35,309 bases of DNA from assembly GCA_900769535.1 (NCBI GenBank), contig CAAGHB010000019.1, forward strand, positions 1 through 35,309, read 5' to 3'. A program made the position numbers and the translations under genes. Position 1 is the first letter of the stretch; each line of letters begins with the position of its first letter. The notes beneath the pieces were generated by a model, which did no database searches, was not told the DNA's origin, and saw only the letters and a program-made list of their open reading frames with translations. The stretch comes from Clostridia bacterium. GTDB taxonomy: Bacteria; Bacillota; Clostridia; Oscillospirales; Acutalibacteraceae. Below, piece by piece: positions 1-8,811 of this stretch.

Positions 1-308
1 CGAGAACTGTTAAAATAATTCTCCATCAAATCGGCAAATCGCATCTTTTCCTTATCGGGCAATTTTGCATATCCATACCCCGGAAGGTCAACAAAACGCA
101 CGTCCTCTACTCTAAAAAAGTTGACGGTGATTGTCTTTCCCGGTACAGAACTAACCCTAACGAGTGATTTTCTGTTAAAAATCTTGTTCATCAGCGAGGA
201 TTTGCCCACATTCGACCTGCCCGAAAAGGTTATTTCGGGAAAATCCGATTTCGGTAATTGTTTTGACGTTCCGTACGATGCCTCGTAATACACCTTGTTA
301 TAATTCAT
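1..308 (-). CDS. engB: EngB/YsxC ribosome-biogenesis GTPase (partial, 3' end outside window)
   Basis: The first 102 residues are visible; the rest lies beyond base 1. They contain the P-loop GRSNVGKSSL, a PGKT switch I segment and the G3 motif DLPGYGYAK, which together are typical of the TrmE-Era-EngA-EngB GTPases and specifically of EngB. The family is a small (about 200 aa) GTPase needed for late assembly of the 50S ribosomal subunit. The ATG overlaps the lon stop codon by four bases (ATGA), so the two genes are translationally coupled. The lon-engB order is also seen in Bacillus. Identity is secure; only completeness is unknown. Confidence 0.93.
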   Translation of the reverse strand, partial: MNYNKVYYEASYGTSKQLPKSDFPEITFSGRSNVGKSSLMNKIFNRKSLVRVSSVPGKTITVNFFRVEDVRFVDLPGYGYAKLPDKEKMRFADLMENYFNSS

Positions 309-2710
309 TTTGACTCCCATACACTCTTATTATTTACAAGCGATTTGTTCGGCTTTTTACTAACCGACGTCTTCGATTTCGAAGTGTTTTTTGATTTAAC
401 AAGCGCTGTTTCAAGCACCTGTTTCATATCGTTTACAATTACAAATTCTATGTTTTCTTTTACACGTTCGTCAACCTCGGACAAGTCGGCCCGATTTTCT
501 TCGGGGACGATAACCCGCTTAATTCCGGCACGGTATGCCGCCATCGTCTTTTCCTTTAACCCTCCGATAGGCAATACCTTTCCGAGAAGCGAGATTTCAC
601 CCGTCATGGCCACGTCGTGACGAATGGCTATTCCGGTTAAAGCGGAAACAAGCGCTACCGCCATCGTAATACCTGCCGACGGCCCATCCTTCGGCACCGC
701 GGCCTCGGTAGCGTGGAGATGAATATCCTTGTTTTTATAAAATTTACTGTCAATATCGTAATCCTTAGCTATACTGCGAACGTAGCTGACAGCGGTCTGT
801 GCCGATTCCTTCATAACATCGCCGAGTGAACCTGTCAGAACGATTTTTCCCGTTCCGTCAAGCGCAGACGCTTCGAGCTTCATAAGCTCACCGCCAACCG
901 ATGTCCAGGCAAGTCCGTTGACCGTTCCGACCTCGTCAAAACATTCATAAACCGATTCGGGACGGTACTTTCTGACACCAAGCTGACGCGATACGTTATC
1001 TGCATCAATCTTTACTGCATCGGTCTTTCCATCGGCAAAATCCACGGCAGCCATTCGGCAAAGAGCAGCAATATTCTGTTCGAGCTTTCGCACCCCTGCT
1101 TCACGCGTGTAGTAGTCGATAACCTCGTAAAGCGCGCTATTGGTAATTTTGCAATTTTTCGAATTAAGTCCGTGCTTTTTGATTTCCTTCGGTACAAGAT
1201 ATTTCTTAGCAATACGGAACTTATCCTCACGAGTATAGCTCGGCAATTCAATCATTTCCATACGGTCACGAAGCGGGCCCGAAATAGCTCCTTCATCATT
1301 AGCAGTAGTAATGAAAATCGCCTTACTCAAATCGTACGGCATATCGATAAAATGGTCCCTGAACGACGAATTCTGTTCGGGGTCGAGTGCTTCAAGCAAA
1401 GCCGCCGAGCAATCTCCCTTATGGTCACTGCCGATTTTATCAATTTCGTCAAGAAGAATAAGCGGATTGGAAACTCCTGTTTCCAAAAAGGCGTTGATAA
1501 TACGTCCGGGCATCGAACCGATGTATGTACGGCGATGTCCCCTTATCTCCGACTCATCCTTAACTCCGCCGAGAGAAATTCGCGCAAATTTTCGTCCCAT
1601 ACATTTTGCAATAGACCTTGCAACCGAGGTTTTTCCAACGCCGGGTGCACCAACGAGACAAATTATCTGACCGTTAATTTCGGGAGAAAGCTTCTTTACC
1701 GCCAAAAGCTCGATAATTCGCTTTTTAACGTCGGCCATTCCATAGTGGTCACGTTCGAGTATTTTTCTAGACTTTTCAATATCAATATTATCCTGCGAAT
1801 ATACGCCCCAAGGTAATTCAAGGCAGGTATCAAGATAGCCCCGCACAACAGTTTCTTCGTGTGAGCCGTGTGGCATTCTCTCGATTTTTGCTACCTCTTT
1901 TTCGAGTTTTTTCTTTACGCTGTCAGATGCATTGAGAGCTCCGATTTTTTTACGGTATTCCGCGAGTTCATCATCGCCGTCAACGGTATTACCAAGCTCC
2001 TCGTTGAGCACCTTTAACTGCTCGCGCATATAGTACTCACGCTGATTATCATCAATATTTTTCTGCACTATACCATTAATTTCACTTTCATAGCGCAAAA
2101 TGTCGCATTCCTTGCGCAAAATGACAATCAAATCCTGCAAACGAATAGCAGGGCTTAACTGGCCTAATACGGTTTGCTTATCACTATATTGCAAAGGCAA
2201 ATTAGATGCGATATAATCGGCCAAATGCCCCATATCATTATCAAGCAAAACGCGACCGAGAACATCGGGCGGAATTCGCGGTGATAACGAAACATACTCC
2301 TCAAACGCCTCTCTGGCATTACGAAGAAGCGCCTCTTTTTTCAGCTCCGAGGCCTTTGAATATTTTTCGATACATTCATTTACGGCAACATGAAAGCAAG
2401 GAATACTGTCAAGAACACAATCAACCGTTGCTCGACAAACGCCCTCAACCATTACACGAATAGTATCGTTAGAGGTTTTTAAAATCTGTTTAATTACCGC
2501 CACACAGCCGATTTTGTATACCTCGTTGATTTTTGGGTCCTCGACTGAAATATCCTTTTGTGTAGCTAAAAATAATGTTTGATTTGAGTCCATTGCTTTA
2601 TTGATAGCAGCAATCGATTTTTTTCTACCGACGTCAAAATGAAGCAGCATGCCGGGGAAAACAACCATTCCGCGTAAAATCAGCATAGGCATAGAGTTAA
2701 AATTATTCAT
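305..2710 (-). CDS. lon: ATP-dependent protease Lon (LonA type)
   Basis: This 801-residue protein is of normal length for LonA. The N-terminal substrate-binding domain covers about residues 8-200. The AAA+ module has Walker A GAPGVGKTS near 354-362, Walker B LILLDEID near 417-424 and the sensor segment ITTAND near 467. The C-terminal protease domain has the catalytic Ser in KDGPSAG (about 678) and the Lys in GGLKEKT (about 719). Lon is a cytosolic hexamer that degrades misfolded and regulatory proteins. The last 30 residues are a low-complexity Ser/Lys/Asn tail. I chose ATG 2710 over the TTG one codon upstream because GAGG lies 8 bases before it. It is followed by engB with a 4-base overlap. 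Confidence 0.97.
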   Translation of the reverse strand: MNNFNSMPMLILRGMVVFPGMLLHFDVGRKKSIAAINKAMDSNQTLFLATQKDISVEDPKINEVYKIGCVAVIKQILKTSNDTIRVMVEGVCRATVDCVLDSIPCFHVAVNECIEKYSKASELKKEALLRNAREAFEEYVSLSPRIPPDVLGRVLLDNDMGHLADYIASNLPLQYSDKQTVLGQLSPAIRLQDLIVILRKECDILRYESEINGIVQKNIDDNQREYYMREQLKVLNEELGNTVDGDDELAEYRKKIGALNASDSVKKKLEKEVAKIERMPHGSHEETVVRGYLDTCLELPWGVYSQDNIDIEKSRKILERDHYGMADVKKRIIELLAVKKLSPEINGQIICLVGAPGVGKTSVARSIAKCMGRKFARISLGGVKDESEIRGHRRTYIGSMPGRIINAFLETGVSNPLILLDEIDKIGSDHKGDCSAALLEALDPEQNSSFRDHFIDMPYDLSKAIFITTANDEGAISGPLRDRMEMIELPSYTREDKFRIAKKYLVPKEIKKHGLNSKNCKITNSALYEVIDYYTREAGVRKLEQNIAALCRMAAVDFADGKTDAVKIDADNVSRQLGVRKYRPESVYECFDEVGTVNGLAWTSVGGELMKLEASALDGTGKIVLTGSLGDVMKESAQTAVSYVRSIAKDYDIDSKFYKNKDIHLHATEAAVPKDGPSAGITMAVALVSALTGIAIRHDVAMTGEISLLGKVLPIGGLKEKTMAAYRAGIKRVIVPEENRADLSEVDERVKENIEFVIVNDMKQVLETALVKSKNTSKSKTSVSKKPNKSLVNNKSVWESK

Positions 2711-2739
2711 CAAAAATTCCTCTCAGGTTAATTTAAAAT

Positions 2740-2768
2740 ATTATAATACATAAATCCTATTATTTCAA
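2740..2768 (-). promoter_or_regulatory. Predicted sigma-A promoter of lon-engB
   Basis: On the minus strand TTGAAA (2768-2763) and TATAAT (2745-2740) are separated by exactly 17 bases, about 30 bases upstream of the lon start. No CIRCE-type inverted repeat is visible between it and lon, so heat-shock control is not evident here. Confidence 0.7.
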
Positions 2769-2781
2769 CAAATTATGTAAG

Positions 2782-2787
2782 TATAAT
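2782..2787 (+). promoter_or_regulatory. Possible -10 element of eno
   Basis: TATAAT lies about 40 bases upstream of the eno start. No good -35 hexamer stands 16-18 bases upstream, so only the -10 is called. It is back to back with the lon promoter in a 113-base divergent gap. Confidence 0.4.
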
Positions 2788-2826
2788 TTTAGTTTTTATT
2801 ACAGACAATACCAAAGAGGTGGTAAA

Positions 2827-4092
2827 ATGAACACAAAAATAAAAACTGTAAAGGCACGTCAGATTTTTGATTCGAGGTCAAATCCTACCGTTGAAGCCGA
2901 AGTAATTCTTGAAAACGGGATTAGCACACTCGGCGCTGTGCCGTCCGGCGCATCAACGGGAAGTCACGAAGCCGTTGAGCTAAGAGACGGCGGAACCGAC
3001 TATAACGGAAAGGGTGTAAAAAAAGCAGTAGAAAACGTAAACAATATAATAAACGGTCTGTTAAGCGGAAAAAGTCCCGAAAACACCTACGAAATCGACC
3101 AAATTATGATAGATGCAGACGGTACCGATAATAAATCAAAGCTTGGCGCTAACGCAACTCTTGCCGTTTCTATCGCCTGTGCAAATGCGGCCGCAAGGGC
3201 TAACAACCAGCCACTTTACAAATTCATCGGCAGCTCGGAAGCCGTCACTCTACCGATACCGATGATGAACATTCTTAACGGCGGTGCACACGCTGATAAC
3301 AACATTGATATTCAGGAATTTATGATTATGCCGTTTGGCGCAAAGTCATTCGGTGAAGCGATGAAAATGGGTACAGAAATATATGCATCACTTAAAAATT
3401 TACTTCACAGCAAAGGACTTGCGACAGCAGTAGGAGATGAAGGCGGATTCGCACCCAATTTGGAATCGGATGAACAAGCACTTGACCTTCTCATTGAAGC
3501 AATAAATTCCGCAGGATACAAGCCCGGTGACGATATAAAAATTGCACTCGATGCTGCGGCAAGTGAATGGTATAAGGACGGCTCATATATTCAGCCGAAA
3601 AGTAACAAAAAAATGAGCACAGACGAACTGATTTCATACTTTGAGCGTCTCGTTGACAAATATCCCATCTACTCAATTGAGGACCCGCTTGCAGAGGACG
3701 ATTTTGACGGTTTCAGAAAGCTGACCGAAAAAATCGGTAGCAGAGTACAAATTGTCGGGGACGACCTTTTTGTTACCAACACAAAACGGCTTAAAAAAGG
3801 AATCGAAGCAAAGGCGGCAAACGCTATTTTGATAAAGCCAAACCAAATCGGCACCATAAGCGAAACAATCGACACGGTAAAATTAGCCCAAAGTAACAAT
3901 TATAACACCATAATGTCGCATAGAAGCGGTGAAACCGAGGACAGCACAATTGCCGACCTTGCAGTTGCACTAAATTGCGGCCAGATAAAAACAGGTGCTC
4001 CTGCGAGAAGCGACAGAGTAGCAAAGTACAATCAACTTTTAAGAATTGAAGAAGAGCTCGGCGAAAGAGCTGTTTACGGAATTAAAAGATAA
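2827..4092 (+). CDS. eno: Enolase (phosphopyruvate hydratase)
   Basis: This 421-residue protein has the usual length of a bacterial enolase. It converts 2-phosphoglycerate to phosphoenolpyruvate in glycolysis, in the cytosol, with Mg2+. Family segments are clear: the N-terminal [14 protein letters not shown], the substrate loop [20 protein letters not shown], the metal ligands in SIEDPL and GDDLFVTN, the base Lys in LIKPNQIGT, and [19 protein letters not shown] stands 6 bases before the ATG. It forms a single-gene unit: lon diverges from it upstream, and a two-way hairpin terminator follows the stop codon directly. Confidence 0.98.
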   Translation: MNTKIKTVKARQIFDSRSNPTVEAEVILENGISTLGAVPSGASTGSHEAVELRDGGTDYNGKGVKKAVENVNNIINGLLSGKSPENTYEIDQIMIDADGTDNKSKLGANATLAVSIACANAAARANNQPLYKFIGSSEAVTLPIPMMNILNGGAHADNNIDIQEFMIMPFGAKSFGEAMKMGTEIYASLKNLLHSKGLATAVGDEGGFAPNLESDEQALDLLIEAINSAGYKPGDDIKIALDAAASEWYKDGSYIQPKSNKKMSTDELISYFERLVDKYPIYSIEDPLAEDDFDGFRKLTEKIGSRVQIVGDDLFVTNTKRLKKGIEAKAANAILIKPNQIGTISETIDTVKLAQSNNYNTIMSHRSGETEDSTIADLAVALNCGQIKTGAPARSDRVAKYNQLLRIEEELGERAVYGIKR

Positions 4093-4137
4093 AATAAAGC
4101 GGTTAGTGATTTTTTGCATCACTAACCGCTTTATTTT
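4091..4137. terminator. Bidirectional terminator between eno and the transglutaminase-like gene
   Basis: A perfect 20-bp inverted repeat (4091-4110 and 4118-4137) with a 7-base loop is rich in A on the left edge and T on the right edge, so it can serve as an intrinsic terminator in both directions. It touches both stop codons. Confidence 0.9.
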
Positions 4138-4138
4138 A

Positions 4139-6478
4139 TTAAATCAAGTGCAAAATATATCTGCACAATTTGAAATATAACTTTTTATGCCGCGATGAAA
4201 CCAATTTATCAAGCGCTCTATACGCAGCTTCGGCATAAGCTCTGTCCTCCTTGGTAACGGCCGCTTTTTTTGAATAAAGAAGCTTGTTGAAACTGTCGGC
4301 CGACAGGGCGATAATCTCCTCGCCGTATTCATCCCCAAGACGTTTGAGGAATGTATACGGTGTTTCATCCTTTTTAATCCTCTGGCCGTCAAAACGCGCA
4401 AGGCGCCGGATTTCGTACCAAGCGGAGAATACAAACTGTCTGTCCTCGTAACGATAAAAACGCTTAATTTGGCGTTTACGCCGCTTTACAAGCGAATAAC
4501 CGATTAGCCAAACAAAGAGCGCTGAGCCAAGCGAAATTAAGGCAGCAATATAATATTTTTTAGTTGCCTCCTTCTTTTTCTCCTCAGGGGTAAGAACCTT
4601 ATCCTCCGACTTTTTATCATCCGAGTCGTCGTCCTTCTCCTCATCCTTCGCCTCATCTTTTTCAGGTTCGGGTACCTGCTCTCCGTCCTCGTTAAATATG
4701 GTCCTATCCTCTCGATAATCATTCATGCTGATATCATAAAATTTTTCAGCAAAATACGGTGACGGCTCAAAGGTTACCCACCCGTATCCGTCAAAATAAA
4801 CCTCAACCCAGGCGTGAGCGTTGTTGTTGCATATAAGCTGGTCCTCTCCGCCTTTTTTAAGCGGTGCAAATCCCTTTACATATCGTGACGGTATTCCTAA
4901 CTCACGGCACATTATGGCAAGAGCCGACGCAAAATAGGTGGAGTACCCCTGCTTTTCGGTAAAGAGAAAGTAATCGACAAAATCACTTCCGGCAGGAACC
5001 TCTTTTGTCTGATAAACATACTCGAAGCCGTACAGATATTCCATAAGCGCATTTACCTTTTCAAGACGGGTTAACGCGCCCTTTGTTTCAATGATTTTGT
5101 CGGAAAGTTCCCTAACTCTTTTCGGAACTGTAGATGGGATGCTCAAATACGTATTATAAACCGAGCGTTCAAACTGCTCAAACTGCGCTTGATTTATGAA
5201 AGATGTATCGGGATTTTTTCCGGTATAACTTTCACTTGAAAGATATTTCAGTTCGTCCTTAATATCAAAATAATAGCTATCAAATGAGTAATCGAAATTC
5301 TTTTTCATGTACTGATTGGTATAAAAATTATCGCATGAATCATACCAAAGAGTTCTCTTATGCGGATTTTCGATAAATGTAAGTCCGTTTGTGGTAAAAA
5401 TTGTTCGAAACTTCATTTTCCCTTGATATGTGAGGGTAATTGGGTTACTTGTATATTTTAGACCTGCATTGTCAAAAGAAGTTGTTTTGAGCAAGGTGTT
5501 CATAGGGATATTAGACTCGTCATAAGCATCCTCACCCTTTTCGTGATATCGCCTTTTTCCCACTACATAGTTTGTAGAAAGCTCAAATGCTCGACCGTTA
5601 TAGCTATTTGAATAACCTGCAACAATATAAGTTGGTTTTTCGGAGGTGATTTTCAGCGCCTTGTCGAAATTAAGAGCGCCCCTCGGGCCTCCTAAATTTG
5701 CGTCATCATATCCAACACCTGACCAAGCAATATAATATGACCCCACGCCGTTTTCAAAGAAAATATCATTGGAATACTGTTCCAGCGAAAACTTCTTGCT
5801 AAACGAATTTTCCTCGAACGGAGCAATAACCGAAGCCAGAGCAATAAGTACGCACATAACCCCTGCTATTCCGAAAACTGCGAATCGTTTATAACCAAAA
5901 CTCGTACCTGACTTGTTTTCGAAATATTCAAATACCTTATACAGCGCAAGTACAACCAAAACGTAAATTAGCACGGCAAACGCGCCCATAGAAGCTCTGT
6001 TTTTAGTAGAAGCAAACTGGAATGCATAAAAAGCAAAGGTAGCTATTGAAAGCGCGGCAATATTTATTTTTTCAGCAATGAAATATACCGAAAGGAACGA
6101 AATAAACACAATTACGCCGAAAACAAAAGCAAACTGCTTACCCTCGGATAATTTTTCGGTACTGAGCGCACGGTCAATGAGCATCTGAAAAAGGTCAGAA
6201 AAGGTAGGCAAAACGCCGACTATTACCAAGATTATAAAGGTAACTGCTGACAGCGCAAGTAAAGAAAATACACATATACTGAATATCTTAAAAATCTTTT
6301 TAAAATAGCTGAATATATAAAATATGACAGTTGTTATAAACGTAGAAAACACTATTGCTGCCGTTGTAATGCTTACGTCAAGTGAATTTGAGACAGCCGT
6401 CATAAATACGCAGGCAAAAAGCTCACAAAAAAGCAACTTTATCATGATTCTAATAAGCTTATCCTGTTTTTTAGTCAT
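4139..6478 (-). CDS. Membrane transglutaminase-like protein, catalytic Cys replaced by Ser
   Basis: This is a 779-residue protein. About six hydrophobic segments fill residues 10-220. An extracytoplasmic region follows, with a transglutaminase core near 465-580, then a highly acidic Asp/Glu/Lys linker (about 595-645), one more membrane segment (about 652-668) and a C-terminal cytoplasmic domain. The layout matches the TgpA/DUF3488 family, usually encoded next to MoxR and DUF58 proteins as here. The catalytic His (AHAWVEVYF, residue 555) and the following acidic site (FEPSP) are present. The position normally held by the nucleophile Cys (GYC-x-x-FA) reads GYSTYFAS, with Ser 513 encoded by TCC at 4942-4940. 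It may therefore be inactive as a transglutaminase or use another chemistry. GGAGGTGAG precedes the ATG. It is the last gene of the operon. Confidence 0.88.
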   Translation of the reverse strand: MTKKQDKLIRIMIKLLFCELFACVFMTAVSNSLDVSITTAAIVFSTFITTVIFYIFSYFKKIFKIFSICVFSLLALSAVTFIILVIVGVLPTFSDLFQMLIDRALSTEKLSEGKQFAFVFGVIVFISFLSVYFIAEKINIAALSIATFAFYAFQFASTKNRASMGAFAVLIYVLVVLALYKVFEYFENKSGTSFGYKRFAVFGIAGVMCVLIALASVIAPFEENSFSKKFSLEQYSNDIFFENGVGSYYIAWSGVGYDDANLGGPRGALNFDKALKITSEKPTYIVAGYSNSYNGRAFELSTNYVVGKRRYHEKGEDAYDESNIPMNTLLKTTSFDNAGLKYTSNPITLTYQGKMKFRTIFTTNGLTFIENPHKRTLWYDSCDNFYTNQYMKKNFDYSFDSYYFDIKDELKYLSSESYTGKNPDTSFINQAQFEQFERSVYNTYLSIPSTVPKRVRELSDKIIETKGALTRLEKVNALMEYLYGFEYVYQTKEVPAGSDFVDYFLFTEKQGYSTYFASALAIMCRELGIPSRYVKGFAPLKKGGEDQLICNNNAHAWVEVYFDGYGWVTFEPSPYFAEKFYDISMNDYREDRTIFNEDGEQVPEPEKDEAKDEEKDDDSDDKKSEDKVLTPEEKKKEATKKYYIAALISLGSALFVWLIGYSLVKRRKRQIKRFYRYEDRQFVFSAWYEIRRLARFDGQRIKKDETPYTFLKRLGDEYGEEIIALSADSFNKLLYSKKAAVTKEDRAYAEAAYRALDKLVSSRHKKLYFKLCRYILHLI

Positions 6479-6513
6479 ACTGTCTCACCTCCGTTTAATT
6501 GAATTTATAGATT

Positions 6514-7704
6514 TTAAAATGAAATAGATTCCAGTCCCAAAGAGGTTACCGATGCAACCTTTGCGCCGTCTCTGCGAATGCCGTCAATTTCCTCACCGCG
6601 CTTTAATCTATCCTCTTCGTCCTGAGCTACGCAAACATACGACGTTTTATATCCTACGCTGATAGAGTCGCGAAGTATCCTTCGAATATTATCATCGCTT
6701 CTGTCGGTTATTACAACGATATTTGCGCCGCCGATATGCTCGGTAATGATTCTGTCAACCAGATTTACAACATCGGTTTCGCCGTCAAATTTAACACACG
6801 CCATCAGGTTATAGAAACCGGTATAGTCCTGAATTTCATCAATATGACGGTCACAGAAGCCACCCTTATCATAATAAACAACCCTTGCAGTCAGATTTTC
6901 GGCAAGAGCGCTTGCAACAAGTGAAATCGCGCATTCGAGCATTTTGTCCTCGTTGTCGATTACGAGATGGCGCTCCTTATTCTCCTTATGCATAAGGTCG
7001 AGGGCAACAATAATTCCAACCTCTTTTAACGGCTCATAATTTTTTACCGTCAACTCGTTCATTTTCGCCGTTATTTTCCAATGAATCGTTTTTGGATTAT
7101 CGCTCATCTGATATGGTCTGACGTGGGATACAAGCATATCGTCCTTTTTTACCGCATTAAGCGCAAGTGAAGTCTGATTTATAAGTCGGCTGTCAACACC
7201 CATTCCCGTAACAGAATATACGCGGGGATAAACGGTAACCTTGCACGGTTTTATATGCTTTTTGAGACAAATGAGGCCAAGCATATCATACATTCTGATA
7301 GTATCAATTCCAACATAATGCACACCGCGATTTGGACAGATTATATCAAAGGCAGTTTGACTTGCGATTCCAAACGAATTAACCATAAACGCATCAGCGG
7401 TATTTGTTTTCTTTTGCTGTTCGGTTGGACGTTTTAGGTGTAACGCAATAAAGCCGAACGATACCGAACGGCTGCACTGCGAAAAAATACGAACTCGCAC
7501 CTTTTCATTCTTATATAACGTTTTGCGGCTGACAGTTTGCTGGAAATTGAGAGAAAAAAATGCAAATAATTCCAATATAAATGATACAATCGGAACAAAT
7601 ATAACTGCATAAAGCATTATTCCTGCAACACTGTTACCGAAAACAAGCACCGATAAAACACTTAATACCAGCGCGGATAAATAAAAAATTCTGTTTGCGG
7701 TCAT
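6514..7704 (-). CDS. DUF58 domain-containing membrane protein
   Basis: This 396-residue protein has two hydrophobic segments near its N terminus (about residues 5-50). A long soluble part follows, with the DUF58 hallmark around PKTIHWKITAKMNELTVKNY (about 188-207) and a von Willebrand A-like Rossmann region after it (IIVALDLMH, then NIVVITDRSDD). In moxR-DUF58-transglutaminase operons these proteins are thought to work with the MoxR ATPase at the envelope; the exact biochemical role is not known. It starts 17 bases after the moxR stop, with AGGTGA before the ATG, and ends 35 bases before the transglutaminase-like gene, so the three genes form one operon. Confidence 0.9.
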   Translation of the reverse strand: MTANRIFYLSALVLSVLSVLVFGNSVAGIMLYAVIFVPIVSFILELFAFFSLNFQQTVSRKTLYKNEKVRVRIFSQCSRSVSFGFIALHLKRPTEQQKKTNTADAFMVNSFGIASQTAFDIICPNRGVHYVGIDTIRMYDMLGLICLKKHIKPCKVTVYPRVYSVTGMGVDSRLINQTSLALNAVKKDDMLVSHVRPYQMSDNPKTIHWKITAKMNELTVKNYEPLKEVGIIVALDLMHKENKERHLVIDNEDKMLECAISLVASALAENLTARVVYYDKGGFCDRHIDEIQDYTGFYNLMACVKFDGETDVVNLVDRIITEHIGGANIVVITDRSDDNIRRILRDSISVGYKTSYVCVAQDEEDRLKRGEEIDGIRRDGAKVASVTSLGLESISF

Positions 7705-7721
7705 TATTCACCTATAAAAAA

Positions 7722-8645
7722 TTATTTTCCTGACGGAACAGGTACTGATTTAATAATCTCGTTCAATACGTCGTCAGCAGTTGTGTTAGAAAATTTTGTT
7801 TCCTGCGACAAAATAATTCTATGCGCCATAACAGGAACAACCATTTTTTGAATATCGTCGGGAATAACAAAGTCGCGTCCGTTGATATATGCAGTTGCCT
7901 GGGCAGTACGATAAAGTGCAAGAGATGCACGAGGACTTGCTCCCAGACGAACAGACGAATGAGTTCGAGTTGCCGAAACAAGAGAAACAATATACTTTTC
8001 AAGGTTCTCGTGAACAAATACCTTTTTTACCTCATTTTGAATATTAACGATATCCTCGGGCGTTGCAACTGCTTTGAGGGTTTCAAACGGGTCGTCCATT
8101 TGATGCATGGAAAGAACACTTCTTTCGCTTTCAGCATCGGGATAGCCCACCGAAATTTTTATTAAAAAGCGGTCAAGCTGAGCTTCGGGAAGAGGAAAAG
8201 TTCCCATAAACTCAATTGGGTTCTGGGTTGCCATTACCATAAACGGCTGAGGCATCTTATATGTAACACCATCAACCGAAACCTGTTTTTCTTCCATCGC
8301 TTCAAGCAGAGCTGCCTGAGTTTTCGGTGAAGTACGGTTAATTTCGTCGGCAAGGACAAACTGTGACATTATAGCGCCGTTTTTGAATTCGAAATCACCG
8401 GTCTTCTGATTATATACAGAAAATCCTGTTACATCAGACGGCAATACATCGGCTGTAAACTGAATTCGCTTAAACGAGCCGTCAATCGACCTTGCAACAG
8501 CTGCAATAAGGCGTGTTTTTCCAACTCCGGGTACATCCTCTAACAAGATATGACCATTTGATATAAGGGCAGTAATTACAAGCTCGATGGCCTCTCTTTT
8601 TCCTACAATAACATTTTCTACGTTATTTATTATCTTCTTTAACAT
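7722..8645 (-). CDS. MoxR-family AAA+ ATPase
   Basis: This 307-residue protein is typical of the MoxR/RavA family. Walker A is DVPGVGKTR (residues 37-45), Walker B is VLADEINRTSP (about 97-107), sensor I is MATQNPIE, and the arginine-rich SPRASLAL segment stands near the end. Such ATPases act as chaperone-like factors that activate or assemble partner proteins, often ones carrying a von Willebrand A domain such as the DUF58 protein encoded next. It is the first gene of a three-gene operon and has its own promoter. Confidence 0.93.
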   Translation of the reverse strand: MLKKIINNVENVIVGKREAIELVITALISNGHILLEDVPGVGKTRLIAAVARSIDGSFKRIQFTADVLPSDVTGFSVYNQKTGDFEFKNGAIMSQFVLADEINRTSPKTQAALLEAMEEKQVSVDGVTYKMPQPFMVMATQNPIEFMGTFPLPEAQLDRFLIKISVGYPDAESERSVLSMHQMDDPFETLKAVATPEDIVNIQNEVKKVFVHENLEKYIVSLVSATRTHSSVRLGASPRASLALYRTAQATAYINGRDFVIPDDIQKMVVPVMAHRIILSQETKFSNTTADDVLNEIIKSVPVPSGK

Positions 8646-8679
8646 GATATTCTCACTTTCAGAAATAATATTTTAATAT

Positions 8680-8708
8680 ATTATACGCTTATTATTTCTA
8701 ATTTTCAA
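8680..8708 (-). promoter_or_regulatory. Predicted sigma-A promoter of the moxR-DUF58-transglutaminase operon
   Basis: On the minus strand TTGAAA (8708-8703) and TATAAT (8685-8680) are separated by 17 bases. The leader to the moxR ATG is about 28 bases. The rest of the 151-base gap (8646-8796) is AT-rich and shows nothing else. Confidence 0.72.
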
Positions 8709-8782
8709 TTATTCAATTTGTAGTCTTTTAATATAAAATATCGTTATTTTGCACATTAAATTTTAATATTTTATGAACAAAG

Positions 8783-8811
8783 AAAGACTGCGACTTTTAA
8801 TCGCAGTCTTT
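8783..8811 (-). terminator. Terminator at the end of the nusA-ribF operon, overlapping ribF
   Basis: An 11-bp perfect stem (8801-8811 with 8783-8793) and a 7-base loop are followed on the minus strand by a T-rich stretch. The last ribF codons form the 5' arm and the ribF stop codon lies in the loop. Confidence 0.8.

Noticed and set aside
1172..1816. 214-codon open frame on the plus strand inside lon
   Set aside because: It is antisense to the conserved AAA+ region of Lon, has no family-like sequence and no ribosome-binding site.
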